Source: Rhizobium sp. R634 | Lineage (GTDB): Bacteria; Pseudomonadota; Alphaproteobacteria; Rhizobiales; Rhizobiaceae | Length of the DNA: 64,000 bases | Reading direction: 5' to 3' | Assembly: GCF_002211305.1 (NCBI RefSeq) | Contig: NZ_LOKW01000023.1 | Location: forward strand, 248,001 to 312,000 | Shown: in pieces, positions 25,787 to 34,260 of the stretch | How the letters are laid out: each line of letters begins with the position of its first letter | Numbering within the stretch: position 1 is the stretch's first letter | Notes under the pieces: model-generated | What the model saw: only the letters and a program-made list of their open reading frames with translations | What the model was told of the DNA's origin: nothing | Databases searched by the model: none | Program-made: the position numbers and the translations under genes

Positions 25787-27103
25787 CTAACCGACGGCGG
25801 CAACGACGGCTGGCTTTTCAGCCAAGTCCAGCGCCGACCACCCGGCGAACGAAGCCTCTTTTCCAAGCGCCTCCTCGATCCGAAGAACCTCGTTCCACTT
25901 GGCCATCCGCTCGGAGCGTGAGAACGATCCGACCTTGAGCTGCCTGGCATTCCAGCCGACCGAGAGATGGGCGATCGTCACGTCTTCCGTCTCGCCTGAT
26001 CTCGCCGAAACGATTGTCCGGAAACCCGCTTTCTTGGCGACGGAGAGCGCCTCGAAGGTCTCGGTGATCGTGCCCGCCTGGTTCGGCTTGATCAGAACGG
26101 CATTGGCGCTTTTATCCCTGATCGCTTCGGTTACCCGCGCCGCGTTCGTCACGAAGAAGTCGTCGCCGATGATCTGGCATCTGGAGCCGTAGCGGGCGGT
26201 AAATTCCTTGAAGCCGTCAGGATCGTCCTCGGCGAGCGGATCCTCGATCGAGACGATCGGATAGGCCTTCAACCAGCCGCCAAGCATATCGATCATCTTC
26301 GCCGTATCGAGCTGCCGATCTTCCAGTGCCAGCGAATATCTGCCCTCACGGCCGAATTCGGAAGCCGCGATGTCGAGCGATATCGCCACTTCGCCGCCTG
26401 GCTTCAGACCGGCAGCTTCGATCGAACGCACCAAGGCATCGAGAGCTTCTTCATTGCTGGTAAAGGCCGGCCAGTAGCCTCCCTCGTCCGCCACGCCCTG
26501 GAGCTTGCCGGCCCGCTTCATGATGTCGCCCGCGGCGCGGTAGACCTCGGCGGTCCACTCCAAGGCCTCCGAGAAGCTCGAGGCGGCAGGGCACATGATC
26601 ATGAAATCCTGAACGTCGACCCGGCGCGCTGCGTGCGCTCCGCCGCCGAAAATCTGAATTTCAGGCAGCGGCATGGTAATTCCCTTCTCGGAGCCCGCGA
26701 GATACCGCCAGATCGGTTGATCGGCCGCGGCCGCGGCGGAGTGAAGCAGGGCCATCGACGTTGCGACCGATGCATTCCCGCCCAGCCTGCTCCGGTTCTG
26801 GGTGCCATCCAGCTCGATGATGGCTCGGTCCAGCTCGGCTTGAAGCCTGGCGTCCCGGCCAACCAGCAACCTGGCGATTTCGCCGTTGACCGCGGCCAGG
26901 GCCTTGTTGATGCCCAAGCCGGCAAGGGCGCTGCCGCCGTCACGCAGATCGAGAGCTTCGCCGGTGCCGGTCGATGCGCCGGCGGGCGCAATGGCGCGGC
27001 CGATGGCGCCGGACGCCAGCTCGATCTCTACCTCGACGGTCGGCCTGCCACGGGAATCCCAGACGCGGCGGCCCTGAACTTTTCGGATTTCGGTGTTGGT
27101 CAT
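25787..27103 (-). CDS. enolase homologue with altered active site
   Basis: A 438-residue enolase-family protein starting MTNTEIRKVQGRRVWDSRGR (an ATG five codons earlier is also possible). Metal ligands and the general acid/base residues are kept: ADEGGYWP, SLDIAASEF, SIEDPLAEDD, IIGDDFF and K in LIKPNQAGTITETF, plus LKVGSFSRSERMAKWNEV. Two residues conserved in authentic enolases are changed: VQDFMI has Asp where enolases have Glu (Glu168 in yeast), and VSARSGETED has Ala where they have His (His373 in yeast). It may be a slow or repurposed enolase. It follows the cupin gene in the transporter operon, and with PEP carboxylase in the same regulon a 2-phosphoglycerate to PEP step is a natural guess. 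Confidence 0.82.
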   Translation of the reverse strand: MTNTEIRKVQGRRVWDSRGRPTVEVEIELASGAIGRAIAPAGASTGTGEALDLRDGGSALAGLGINKALAAVNGEIARLLVGRDARLQAELDRAIIELDGTQNRSRLGGNASVATSMALLHSAAAAADQPIWRYLAGSEKGITMPLPEIQIFGGGAHAARRVDVQDFMIMCPAASSFSEALEWTAEVYRAAGDIMKRAGKLQGVADEGGYWPAFTSNEEALDALVRSIEAAGLKPGGEVAISLDIAASEFGREGRYSLALEDRQLDTAKMIDMLGGWLKAYPIVSIEDPLAEDDPDGFKEFTARYGSRCQIIGDDFFVTNAARVTEAIRDKSANAVLIKPNQAGTITETFEALSVAKKAGFRTIVSARSGETEDVTIAHLSVGWNARQLKVGSFSRSERMAKWNEVLRIEEALGKEASFAGWSALDLAEKPAVVAAVG

Positions 27104-27164
27104 GTTCAATTGGTCCATAAGTCAGATTGAGATTTTGGATCATCGAGGCTCGCAGGCCGTCATC

Positions 27165-27743
27165 TTAATCCGTCGTATCGGCGGTCCGTGCGCCAACCAG
27201 CACCACGGCGATGGTTGCCGGTCTGTCGCTTTTGTTTCGCCATGCGTGACGCGTTCCGTTCTGGACGAAAGCGTCGAACTGGCCGAGGCAGGCCTCATTG
27301 CCATCGTCGAGCTCCATCCAGATCTCGCCGTCGAGAACGATGCCGTAATCGACGGTGGGAGTCTGATGTTTGCCATCCGGTTCGAAACGTTCGGCCAAGC
27401 CGGGGCTGACCGCCAGATTCTCCGCCATCGCCGCCGGACCATCGAAATCCGGAGACATGAAAACCGAATCCGGTGGGAACGTTAGCACTAGAAAGCGCGT
27501 TTCGCCCGGCTCGGGAACGAAGCTCGTCACCTGGGACGTTGGATCGGCTCCGTCGAATGGAATCGTCGTGGAAGCCGAAGTCGACCAGACCATCCGCGAG
27601 ACCAGTCCGGGGATCGTTCTGAATATATCAGTGCGCGGAACGGCGCCATCCTCAGCGAACCCGGCGAAACCCTGACTGCCGTGCTTCGTGACGACGCGCC
27701 TGATATGCGCGGGAACTCTCCCGCTCGAATTTTCAGATACCAA
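27165..27743 (-). CDS. cupin-domain protein
   Basis: I place the start at TTG 27743 (reading MVSENSSGRVPAHIRRVVTK) because GGGAGG lies six bases upstream and this gives an 11-base overlap with livF, the same overlap as between livMG and livF. The 192-residue protein has a C-terminal cupin barrel: HQTPTVDYGIVLDGEIWMEL carries the first motif, and GTRHAWRNKSDRPATIAVVL the second with its histidine. Cupins of this layout often occur beside FAH-family and dioxygenase genes. They may be small dioxygenases, isomerases or ligand-binding proteins. Substrate unknown. Confidence 0.7.
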   Translation of the reverse strand: MVSENSSGRVPAHIRRVVTKHGSQGFAGFAEDGAVPRTDIFRTIPGLVSRMVWSTSASTTIPFDGADPTSQVTSFVPEPGETRFLVLTFPPDSVFMSPDFDGPAAMAENLAVSPGLAERFEPDGKHQTPTVDYGIVLDGEIWMELDDGNEACLGQFDAFVQNGTRHAWRNKSDRPATIAVVLVGARTADTTD

Positions 27744-28440
27744 GATACGCCTCCCTGATGCTTGGATCATTGATGAGAACCTCGGGCGCTCCGGAGGCCG
27801 TCACGCGGCCTTGCTCGATCACGTAGGCCTGATGGGCAATTTCAAGCGCCTTGTTCACGTTCTGCTCGACCAGCAGCACGGCTACGCCCCGCTCATTGAT
27901 CATCTGAATGATTTTGAACATTTCCCCGACGATCAAAGGCGACAGCCCGAGTGACGGCTCGTCCATGAGCAGCACGCGCGGCTTGGCCATCAGGCCGCGG
28001 CCGATCGCAACCATTTGTTGCTGCCCCCCCGACAAGGAACCCGCCAGCGAATCCTGGCGCTCTTTCAAAACGGGGAAAAGCTGAAACACCTCAGCGAGTG
28101 TGGCATCGCGCTCCGCACGAGCGAGCGAGCGGTACGCACCGAGCAACAGGTTGTCCAGGACCGTCATCGCCGTGAAGAGACGACGCCCTTCCGGGACCAC
28201 CGCTATGCCGTAGTCGCAGACCCGGTGGCTCGGCACTTTGGAAACGTCGTTGCCCTCGATAACGATCTTTCCCCGGTGCGGGCGAAGAATGCCGGCGATG
28301 GCGTTTACCAGCGTACTCTTCCCTGCCCCGTTCGGGCCGACGACCGAAACGATCTCGCCTGACCTTACACTGATGGACAGGTCCCACAGAGCGATCGCGT
28401 CTCCGTAGCCGACCTCGATCTTATCGACCTCAAGCAGCAT
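27733..28440 (-). CDS. livF: ABC transporter ATP-binding protein, LivF type
   Basis: A 235-residue LivF ATPase starting MLLEVDKIEVGYGDAIALWD. Walker A is VGPNGAGKSTLVNAIAG, the signature motif is SLSGGQQQMVAIGRGLMAKP, Walker B is VLLMDEPSLGLSP, and the switch histidine position is occupied by LLVEQNVNKALEIAHQAYVI as in LivF proteins. It is the second ATPase of a branched-chain-amino-acid-type importer. Its start overlaps the livMG gene by 11 bases and its end overlaps the cupin start, so translation along the operon is tightly coupled. Confidence 0.92.
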   Translation of the reverse strand: MLLEVDKIEVGYGDAIALWDLSISVRSGEIVSVVGPNGAGKSTLVNAIAGILRPHRGKIVIEGNDVSKVPSHRVCDYGIAVVPEGRRLFTAMTVLDNLLLGAYRSLARAERDATLAEVFQLFPVLKERQDSLAGSLSGGQQQMVAIGRGLMAKPRVLLMDEPSLGLSPLIVGEMFKIIQMINERGVAVLLVEQNVNKALEIAHQAYVIEQGRVTASGAPEVLINDPSIREAYLGI

Positions 28441-30172
28441 GACTGCCTCCCAGATATACGCTGACCACAGCCGGATCCCGCATCGTTTCGCCTGGATGCC
28501 CAAGCGCCAGAACTTTGCCTTGATCCAGCACCGCGACACGGTCCGCCAGCGCGACGACCGCACGCATGAGGTGTTCGACGAAGATGATCGTCGTGCCGCC
28601 GGCCTTGATCCGCTTGATCATTTCGACCGCGTGGTCGACCTCGGCCGGATTCAAGCCGCAAAGCACCTCATCAAGCAGGAGCAGCCGCGGCTTTGCGGCC
28701 AGCGCTCGGGCGAATTCGACGAACTTTCGGTCATGCAGGTTCAAGGCTTCGGGAAGCACGTCGGCCTTTTCGGCCAGGCCGGTGAAGGCGAGCGCCTCCC
28801 GGGTGACTGCCTCGACCGTGGCCCCCGCCATGCCATCCGCGCTGCCGAACTTCGCACAGAGCCGCACGTTTTCGAGGACCGTCAGGTTATCGAACAGGCG
28901 TGGGATCTGGTAGGTGCGCGCCACGCCCTGCTGCGCGATCAGATGCGGTGACCGACCGGAAATCTCCTCGCCTTCCAGCATGATCTTGCCGGAGGTCATG
29001 GCATAGTGGCCGCTGATCATATTGATCAGCGTGGACTTGCCGGAGCCGTTCGGCCCAACCAGGGCCAGGATTTCTCCCCGCCAGACATCCAGGGTCACGC
29101 CGGTCAAGGCGCGGATACCGCCAAAGGACTTGGTGACATCCTCGCATTTGAGAAGCACAGGACCGGAGCCCGCAGCAGCAGAAGGCGCAAACTGCATAAC
29201 GGCCTCGGCAGTCCCCGCCGCCGCGCCAACTCCGTTACGCCCGCCGGCAAACCTGCGAACAAGGCTGGGAACGATGCCGGACGGCAGCACCAGGATGACG
29301 ACGATCAGCGCAAGAGCCACGCCCGCGCGGCCGAATTCCGCATGAGCGCCGCTGACGATGGCGCTCTGCAGCACGGTGATGATGACCGCGCCGATCGCAG
29401 GCCCAGCCCAATGGCGGGCTCCGCCAAGAATGCTCATGAGCACGACATAGAGAGGAACGGTCACCGCAAACGTCTCGCCGACCGTGACGTAACCGACATA
29501 GACGGCGTGGATCGCACCCATTGCGCCGGCAAGCGCCGATGAGACCGCAAACGAGATCAGCTTATAGCGGAACGTCGGAACGCCTTTCACCTCCGCAACG
29601 TCTTCATCGTCGTGGATTGCGAGCAGGCCCTGACCGAATTTGCTGTGAAAGATGAAATAGGACGTCGCCAGCGCAGCGAGAGCCGCAATAAGCCCGAACA
29701 TATAGAGGGAGCCGGACGCCGTTGCACCGATCATCGGGATCTCGATTCCCGAGAGGAATACGCCGGTGCCCGAGTCCAGCGCGGTGTTCGACACAATGGC
29801 CGCGATGACGAACGTCACGGACAGCGTCAGCAGCGCGAAGAATTCGCCGCGTAGCCCCCCCGAGCGAAAGACAACGAAGCCGATCAGAACGGCGACCGCA
29901 GCCGCGAGCAGTGCCGCAGCAGGTATCGTCGCGACGAAAGGCCATGACAGCTGCGTCGCCAGCGTGGCCGTCGTGTAGACGCCAATCCCGAAAAATGCGG
30001 CGTGACCGAAACTCCAGTAGCCAGTGTAACCGCTCAGGATGCCCCAGCTCGTTGCCAGCACGACCCAGAAGAAGATGATGTACAGGTAGGACAGGTAGTA
30101 GTCCGCCATTCCCAGGTAAGGCAGCGAGGCCAGGACCGCCACGACAGGGGCTGCGATAAGGAGCTTTTTCAT
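28430..30172 (-). CDS. fused LivM permease-LivG ATPase
   Basis: One continuous 580-residue frame starting MKKLLIAAPVVAVLASLPYL. Residues 1 to about 315 are a LivM-type permease with several membrane helices (for example GYTGYWSFGHAAFFGIGVYT and VPLYVVLMSILGGARHWAGP). A short Ala/Gly linker follows. The last 240 residues are a LivG ATPase with Walker A LVGPNGSGKSTLINMISGHY and Walker B LLLLDEVLCGLNP. The Walker B has V where most have P (DEP). The usual signature region before it is degenerate (LHDRKFVEFARALAAKP), as in LivG-type proteins of this group. The gene starts two bases after livH. Fusion forces a one-to-one pairing of membrane and motor subunits. Confidence 0.88.
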   Translation of the reverse strand: MKKLLIAAPVVAVLASLPYLGMADYYLSYLYIIFFWVVLATSWGILSGYTGYWSFGHAAFFGIGVYTTATLATQLSWPFVATIPAAALLAAAVAVLIGFVVFRSGGLRGEFFALLTLSVTFVIAAIVSNTALDSGTGVFLSGIEIPMIGATASGSLYMFGLIAALAALATSYFIFHSKFGQGLLAIHDDEDVAEVKGVPTFRYKLISFAVSSALAGAMGAIHAVYVGYVTVGETFAVTVPLYVVLMSILGGARHWAGPAIGAVIITVLQSAIVSGAHAEFGRAGVALALIVVILVLPSGIVPSLVRRFAGGRNGVGAAAGTAEAVMQFAPSAAAGSGPVLLKCEDVTKSFGGIRALTGVTLDVWRGEILALVGPNGSGKSTLINMISGHYAMTSGKIMLEGEEISGRSPHLIAQQGVARTYQIPRLFDNLTVLENVRLCAKFGSADGMAGATVEAVTREALAFTGLAEKADVLPEALNLHDRKFVEFARALAAKPRLLLLDEVLCGLNPAEVDHAVEMIKRIKAGGTTIIFVEHLMRAVVALADRVAVLDQGKVLALGHPGETMRDPAVVSVYLGGSHAA

Positions 30173-30174
30173 GG

Positions 30175-31020
30175 TCAAATCACCGGTTTGCGCAGGAGGA
30201 TGACGATGAGCACGCTGAATGCCACGAGCGGCGCCCAAGCGGGGTTCACGACGGACATGGTAAGGCTCTCGGCCACGCCGATCAGCATTCCGGCACCCAG
30301 CGCGCCGATGGGACTGCCCAATCCTCCAATGATGGCGACGGCAAATACCACTCCGATCCAGGCCTCGATTTGAGATGGCGCCAAAGTTCCGATCAGGGCG
30401 ATGAAGACGCCCGCGATGCCTGCCGTCGCCGAGCAAAGGCCGGCCAGAATGTATGACACGCGGGTGGAATTGATTCCGAAAGCCGACGCCACGGGAGCGT
30501 CATGGGCAGCGGCACGCAGCGCCTTGCCGAGCATGGTCTTGTTCAACGCGTACCAGGCCGCTCCAGCAAGCACGCCGGCGCAGGCAAAGGCGGAAAGATC
30601 CAATACGGGCACGAAGATCGGACCCAGCCGGATGGTGGTCTGCGCATACGGCGTTTCGTAGCGAAGAAAGTCGGCCGACCAGATCCATTGAATCAGCGAC
30701 TCGATCAGGATCGTGACGCCGAAGGTCACCAGGAGCGAGGCGAATTCTTTCACCTTGAAGCGCACGAACACGCTGTGCAGGGCAATGCCGAGCACGAAGA
30801 ACAGCGGAGCGATCAGAAGAGCGCTCCAATATGCCGGAACGCCATAGACGGTGCCGAGCTGATAGGTCAGGTAAGCGCCAAGGAACGCCAGCGCGAAGTG
30901 GCTAAGGTTCACCAGCTTCAACAGGCCCCAGCTCAGACTGAGACCCATCGCCAGCAAGCCATAGATCCCGCCCAACAGGACGCCGCCGACAGCGGATTGC
31001 AGGAAAAGAGCGACGGTCAT
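30175..31020 (-). CDS. livH: ABC transporter permease, LivH type
   Basis: A 281-residue inner-membrane permease with about eight helices. GGVLLGGIYGLLAMGLSLSW is the conserved N-terminal LivH motif, and VVFAVAIIGGLGSPIGALGA near the C-terminus is the ATPase-coupling (EAA-like) region. It is the first gene of the minus-strand transporter operon, and operator D lies 79 bases upstream of its start. With LivMG, LivF and the Tat-exported binding protein it forms a complete importer for the substrate of the regulon. Confidence 0.9.
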   Translation of the reverse strand: MTVALFLQSAVGGVLLGGIYGLLAMGLSLSWGLLKLVNLSHFALAFLGAYLTYQLGTVYGVPAYWSALLIAPLFFVLGIALHSVFVRFKVKEFASLLVTFGVTILIESLIQWIWSADFLRYETPYAQTTIRLGPIFVPVLDLSAFACAGVLAGAAWYALNKTMLGKALRAAAHDAPVASAFGINSTRVSYILAGLCSATAGIAGVFIALIGTLAPSQIEAWIGVVFAVAIIGGLGSPIGALGAGMLIGVAESLTMSVVNPAWAPLVAFSVLIVILLRKPVI

Positions 31021-31098
31021 CAGAATCTACGTCCCTCTGCGGACGTGATGATCGATGCCAGGAACACCAGGATATCCATACGTTATGCCTCCTCCCGT

Positions 31099-31118
31099 TT
31101 GCGCTAACGTTTGCACAA
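31099..31118. promoter_or_regulatory. LacI-type operator D, upstream of the transporter operon
   Basis: TTGCGCTAACGTTTGCACAA, identical over 20 bases to operator B. It lies between livH (minus strand) and the divergent LacI-family gene, so it could control both the transporter operon and the regulator itself. Confidence 0.8.
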
Positions 31119-31389
31119 ACATTCGTCCCACAAGGCGACCCTTCTGTCAACGGCTTTGAAGAAGTTAATTAGTCCACAAGCGCCTGGGCGAACGCACCAC
31201 CATCGGCGCAGCAACGTCAATTCATAGATTTAAGTGTCTGAAAATTTTTTGATTCTTATGGCAGTCGGCGACCGCACCCAAGTGCTAGACGCGAAAAATC
31301 AAATGATGCCACTTAAACGGTACGGAAGGTTTGACAACCGCGACGCCAATGCTATCGTTGGCCAAAGCGACAATTCCGAGCCGGACACG

Positions 31390-32391
31390 ATGGTAACAAT
31401 TAAAGACATCGCCGCGATACTTCAAGTTTCCCCCTCGACCGTGGGCCGCGCCCTGGCCGACGATCGCCGCATCAGCGCGGAGATGAAGCGAAAGGTGAAC
31501 GAAGCCGCCGCTCAAGCGGGCTACGTTGCCAATCGTGCTGCACGCATGATGCGTGGGGTGCAGAGCAATCTCGTCGGGCTGATCGTTCCAGATATCCGGA
31601 ACAGCTTTTATTCGACGATTGCCCACGCCCTCTCGCAGTGCCTTCTGTCGGCGAATTACCAGCTGACCTTGTGCGAAACCGATGACGACAGAATGCACGA
31701 GCTTCGCCACATCAGGGAACTCACGAGCGTCAACGTCGCCGGGATCATTCTGGTCCCGAGTGCAAAACCTCATCCCGATTCCGCGCGAATCCTGAAGATG
31801 ACGCCGCATATCCAATTGCTGCGAAAGGCGCCGCTGCTCGGCGACCAATGGTTTGGGATCGATGACAGACGGGCGCTTTACGAGAGCACCGAACACATCA
31901 TCAACGCAGGTCACAAACGCATCGCCTATATCGGAGGCACGGAAGAACTGCCCACCGGCGCGGCGCGCGTGCAGGGTTTCCGGGACGCCGTCAAAAGCGC
32001 CGGCCGAGCCATAACCGTTCACGAGGAGCTTGGCGCGCCCTCCTTGCCCGAATTTGGACGGGAGGCCGTGCGCCGCCTCCTTTCCCTAAAGGATCGACCG
32101 ACGGCGCTTGTGATCGGCGCGGTGCAAAATACCTCCGGCGTCATTGACGAAATCCAGGACCAGGCCTTGAGCGTCCCTCGAGATATTTCGGTCGTCGGAT
32201 TTGGTGATGAGCTTGGCTATCGGTGGTGGGGTCCGGGACTGACGACGGTCCAGTTGCCCGTTTCGGAGTTGGCAACCGCCTGCGGGCTTTGGTTCCTGCA
32301 CCACCTTCAGAACAAGGGTGATCTCAGCAAGCCTTACAGCTTCATCTCCCCGCCCCACCTGGTCATCCGCGGCAGCACGGGCACTCCGTGA
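31390..32391 (+). CDS. LacI-family transcriptional regulator of the catabolic regulon
   Basis: Start at ATG 31390 (MVTIKDIAAILQVSPSTVGR), where the LacI HTH begins. A longer in-frame extension upstream is not homologous. The 333-residue protein has the DNA-binding helix-turn-helix and hinge (ALADDRRISAEMKRKVNEAA, then GYVANRAARMMRG). A periplasmic-binding-like effector domain follows (LVGLIVPDIRNSFYSTIAHA and RIAYIGGTEELPTGAARVQG). LacI proteins bind short CG-centred palindromes through hinge helices. Six such sites surround this gene and it is the only LacI regulator in the window, so it very probably reads them. The effector is unknown. Confidence 0.88.
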   Translation: MVTIKDIAAILQVSPSTVGRALADDRRISAEMKRKVNEAAAQAGYVANRAARMMRGVQSNLVGLIVPDIRNSFYSTIAHALSQCLLSANYQLTLCETDDDRMHELRHIRELTSVNVAGIILVPSAKPHPDSARILKMTPHIQLLRKAPLLGDQWFGIDDRRALYESTEHIINAGHKRIAYIGGTEELPTGAARVQGFRDAVKSAGRAITVHEELGAPSLPEFGREAVRRLLSLKDRPTALVIGAVQNTSGVIDEIQDQALSVPRDISVVGFGDELGYRWWGPGLTTVQLPVSELATACGLWFLHHLQNKGDLSKPYSFISPPHLVIRGSTGTP

Positions 32392-32433
32392 AAGGCCGAC
32401 AGGCTGAAGATCTCCCGCAGCAAGCGGGATCAG

Positions 32434-32467
32434 AGAGAGGCGCCCGTCCTACGACACGCACCTCTCT
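32434..32467. terminator. hairpin between convergent genes
   Basis: AGAGAGGCGC pairs with GCACCTCTCT across a 14-base loop (one mismatch) in the gap between the converging LacI and CMD-family genes. A long T-run is missing on either strand, so it is at best a weak bidirectional terminator. Confidence 0.35.
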
Positions 32468-32590
32468 TCGATCGGCTGCGATTCATCCCGTATCCAGGGC
32501 CGGACGCTGAAAGCTCTGGAATATCTTGATGATCGCCGCCAAGACCATGCGGCAAGTCGAGGCGGCGCAGTTTGCGCGCCGCCTTACTGT

Positions 32591-33124
32591 TCAGCGGTAT
32601 CCCTCTTCAAGGTCGATCTTCAGCGCGCCCATGAGGCGAACGCCGGAATTGTACCAGGCGACATTGATCGAGAGCTCGACAAGCTGCTTCTCCGACAGGA
32701 ACTTCGCGATCCCGTTCCAAACCTCATCGGAAACATCGACATTCAGCGTGGACTCCTTGGCAAAAGCCATCACAGCCTTCTCCTGCTCGTCAAAGAGATC
32801 CGAAGTCTCGAAATGCGGAATTGCATGGAACTGCTCCTCCGTTAGGCCGGCCTTGAGCCCATGAGAGTGGTGATGCTTCACCTCGTATTCAGAGTTCGTG
32901 CAGTACCCGACCGTCAGGATTGCCATCTCCCGCAGCTTCGGACTGAGATCGGCGGCCCGTACCGCATTGGCGTAAGTGAGAAAATCGTCGAGGATCGCCG
33001 GAGCGTTGGCGAGCGCCAGGAAGATATTTCCTGTCGGAACCTTCCTCTCCTTCAGCAAGCGCTCATTGAGCGCTGGCTGCGTCGCGGCCAGCTCGGTATT
33101 CGAGACATATTTTACGCGTGCCAT
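32591..33124 (-). CDS. carboxymuconolactone decarboxylase/AhpD-like protein
   Basis: A 177-residue protein starting MARVKYVSNTELAATQPALN, with GGTGGAG upstream. The all-helical CMD core contains LREMAILTVGYCTNSEYEVK followed by HHHSHGLKAGLTEEQFHAI. The AhpD CxxC pair is not present (only one cysteine, CTNSEYE), so a peroxidase role is less likely than a decarboxylase or lactonase-like one. A perfect LacI-type palindrome lies 76 bases upstream. Its presence beside the FAH hydrolase and extradiol dioxygenase suggests it acts on a ring-cleavage product. The reaction is unknown. Confidence 0.72.
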   Translation of the reverse strand: MARVKYVSNTELAATQPALNERLLKERKVPTGNIFLALANAPAILDDFLTYANAVRAADLSPKLREMAILTVGYCTNSEYEVKHHHSHGLKAGLTEEQFHAIPHFETSDLFDEQEKAVMAFAKESTLNVDVSDEVWNGIAKFLSEKQLVELSINVAWYNSGVRLMGALKIDLEEGYR

Positions 33125-33200
33125 TTCTCCACCCTCAGAGTTGTCTTCGCAAATCTCCCTGTCCAAGGCAGCCCGACGTGGAACCAGTCTGCTCAGCAGG

Positions 33201-33214
33201 TGCTAACGTTAGCA
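33201..33214. promoter_or_regulatory. LacI-type operator E, upstream of the CMD-family gene
   Basis: Perfect 14-bp palindrome TGCTAACGTTAGCA, identical to operator C, in the gap between the FAH hydrolase stop and the CMD-family gene on the minus strand. It gives the CMD gene its own regulated promoter. Confidence 0.8.
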
Positions 33215-33283
33215 TTAATAGCGCCAGAGATTCTGAGGTCAACCGGAATTTTCACCCCGTAGCGGAAACTTGCAGGATCCCGG

Positions 33284-34057
33284 CTAGCGCGACGCCGCAA
33301 CCACCGGATTCGTCAAAATACCGATACCCGGAATCTCCACCTCGAGTTCGTCGCCGGGAATGATCGGCCCGACGCCCGCGGGCGTACCGGTCATGATCAC
33401 ATCGCCGGGCAGCAGCGTGATGAAGCGGCTCAAGTAAGCAACGATGTCGGCAACCGGATAGACGAGGTCTCGCGTATTGCCCGACTGTTTCACGGTGCCG
33501 TTCTGGCGAAGGATGACGTCAAGGTTCGCCGGATCGAGATCCGTGACGATGGCCGGCCCCATCGGCGCAAACGTATCGTAACCCTTGCCGGCCAGCAGGC
33601 AGCCGAACTTGCTTTCCTGCCGCTGGATGATGCGGTCGCTGATATCATTGCCGCATGTGTAGCCGAGAATGTGCTGCAGGGCCTGCTCCTTGCCGATATG
33701 GCGCCCGCCTTTGCCGATGATGGCCACCAGCTCGGCCTCGTAATGAACAATTTCGCCATCGCTCGGATATTCAATGGCATCTCCATCGCCGCTCGCTGCC
33801 GTGCTCGGCTTCATGAACAGCACCGGAAGCGTTGGCTGCTCTTTTCCGGCCTCATCGGTGTGCTGCCGGTAATTGTAAGCGACGCCGAATATCCGGGGCC
33901 GTTCCACAGGGCACAGCAGACTGATGTCGGCAGGGCGATCCACCTTTCCCGTCCGCTCGACAGCCTCGAACGGATCGCCGGCGATCCGCTCAATCCTATC
34001 CTCAGTTTCGATCCCATAGTGAATTCCGTCGACGGCCCGGTAGCGCACAATCTTCAT
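33284..34057 (-). CDS. fumarylacetoacetate hydrolase family protein
   Basis: Start at ATG 34057 (MKIVRYRAVDGIHYGIETED) with GGAG at good distance. The remaining upstream frame is unrelated. The 257-residue protein has the FAH metal site: YEAELVAIIGKGGRHIG (E..E type) with GYTCGNDISDRIIQ, then the loop MTGTPAGVGPIIPGDELEVE. FAH-family enzymes hydrolyse or isomerise acylpyruvates and 2-hydroxymuconate-type dienes formed by ring cleavage, usually releasing pyruvate. That fits the extradiol dioxygenase in the same regulon. An operator palindrome lies 16 bases before the start. Confidence 0.85.
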   Translation of the reverse strand: MKIVRYRAVDGIHYGIETEDRIERIAGDPFEAVERTGKVDRPADISLLCPVERPRIFGVAYNYRQHTDEAGKEQPTLPVLFMKPSTAASGDGDAIEYPSDGEIVHYEAELVAIIGKGGRHIGKEQALQHILGYTCGNDISDRIIQRQESKFGCLLAGKGYDTFAPMGPAIVTDLDPANLDVILRQNGTVKQSGNTRDLVYPVADIVAYLSRFITLLPGDVIMTGTPAGVGPIIPGDELEVEIPGIGILTNPVVAASR

Positions 34058-34073
34058 TTCGATCTCCATTGTT

Positions 34074-34085
34074 GCTAACGTTAGC
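34074..34085. promoter_or_regulatory. LacI-type operator F, upstream of the FAH hydrolase
   Basis: Perfect 12-bp palindrome GCTAACGTTAGC, flanked by TT and GCAA so that one side also resembles operators B and D. It lies just 5' of the FAH gene on the minus strand and is the outermost copy. None was seen further right. Confidence 0.78.
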
Positions 34086-34260
34086 GCAATGAAGCCGGCG
34101 TCGTCAACAGATGACGGTCCCCGGTCGGACCACCGTTGCGCGACGACTATTGTCGAGGGCGCAAACGGAGCATCAAAGAAGATGTTGATCGAGGACGACC
34201 CTGGGCTTTTCAAAGTGCCGGGCGCCTCGATGAAGATCGAACCTTCGACCCACCTGTCTG

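Noticed and set aside
27473..27488. A seventh copy of the LacI-type palindrome (GTGGGAACGTTAGCAC)
   Set aside because: Only 6 of 8 arm positions match and it lies inside the cupin coding sequence, far from any start codon. Probably chance.
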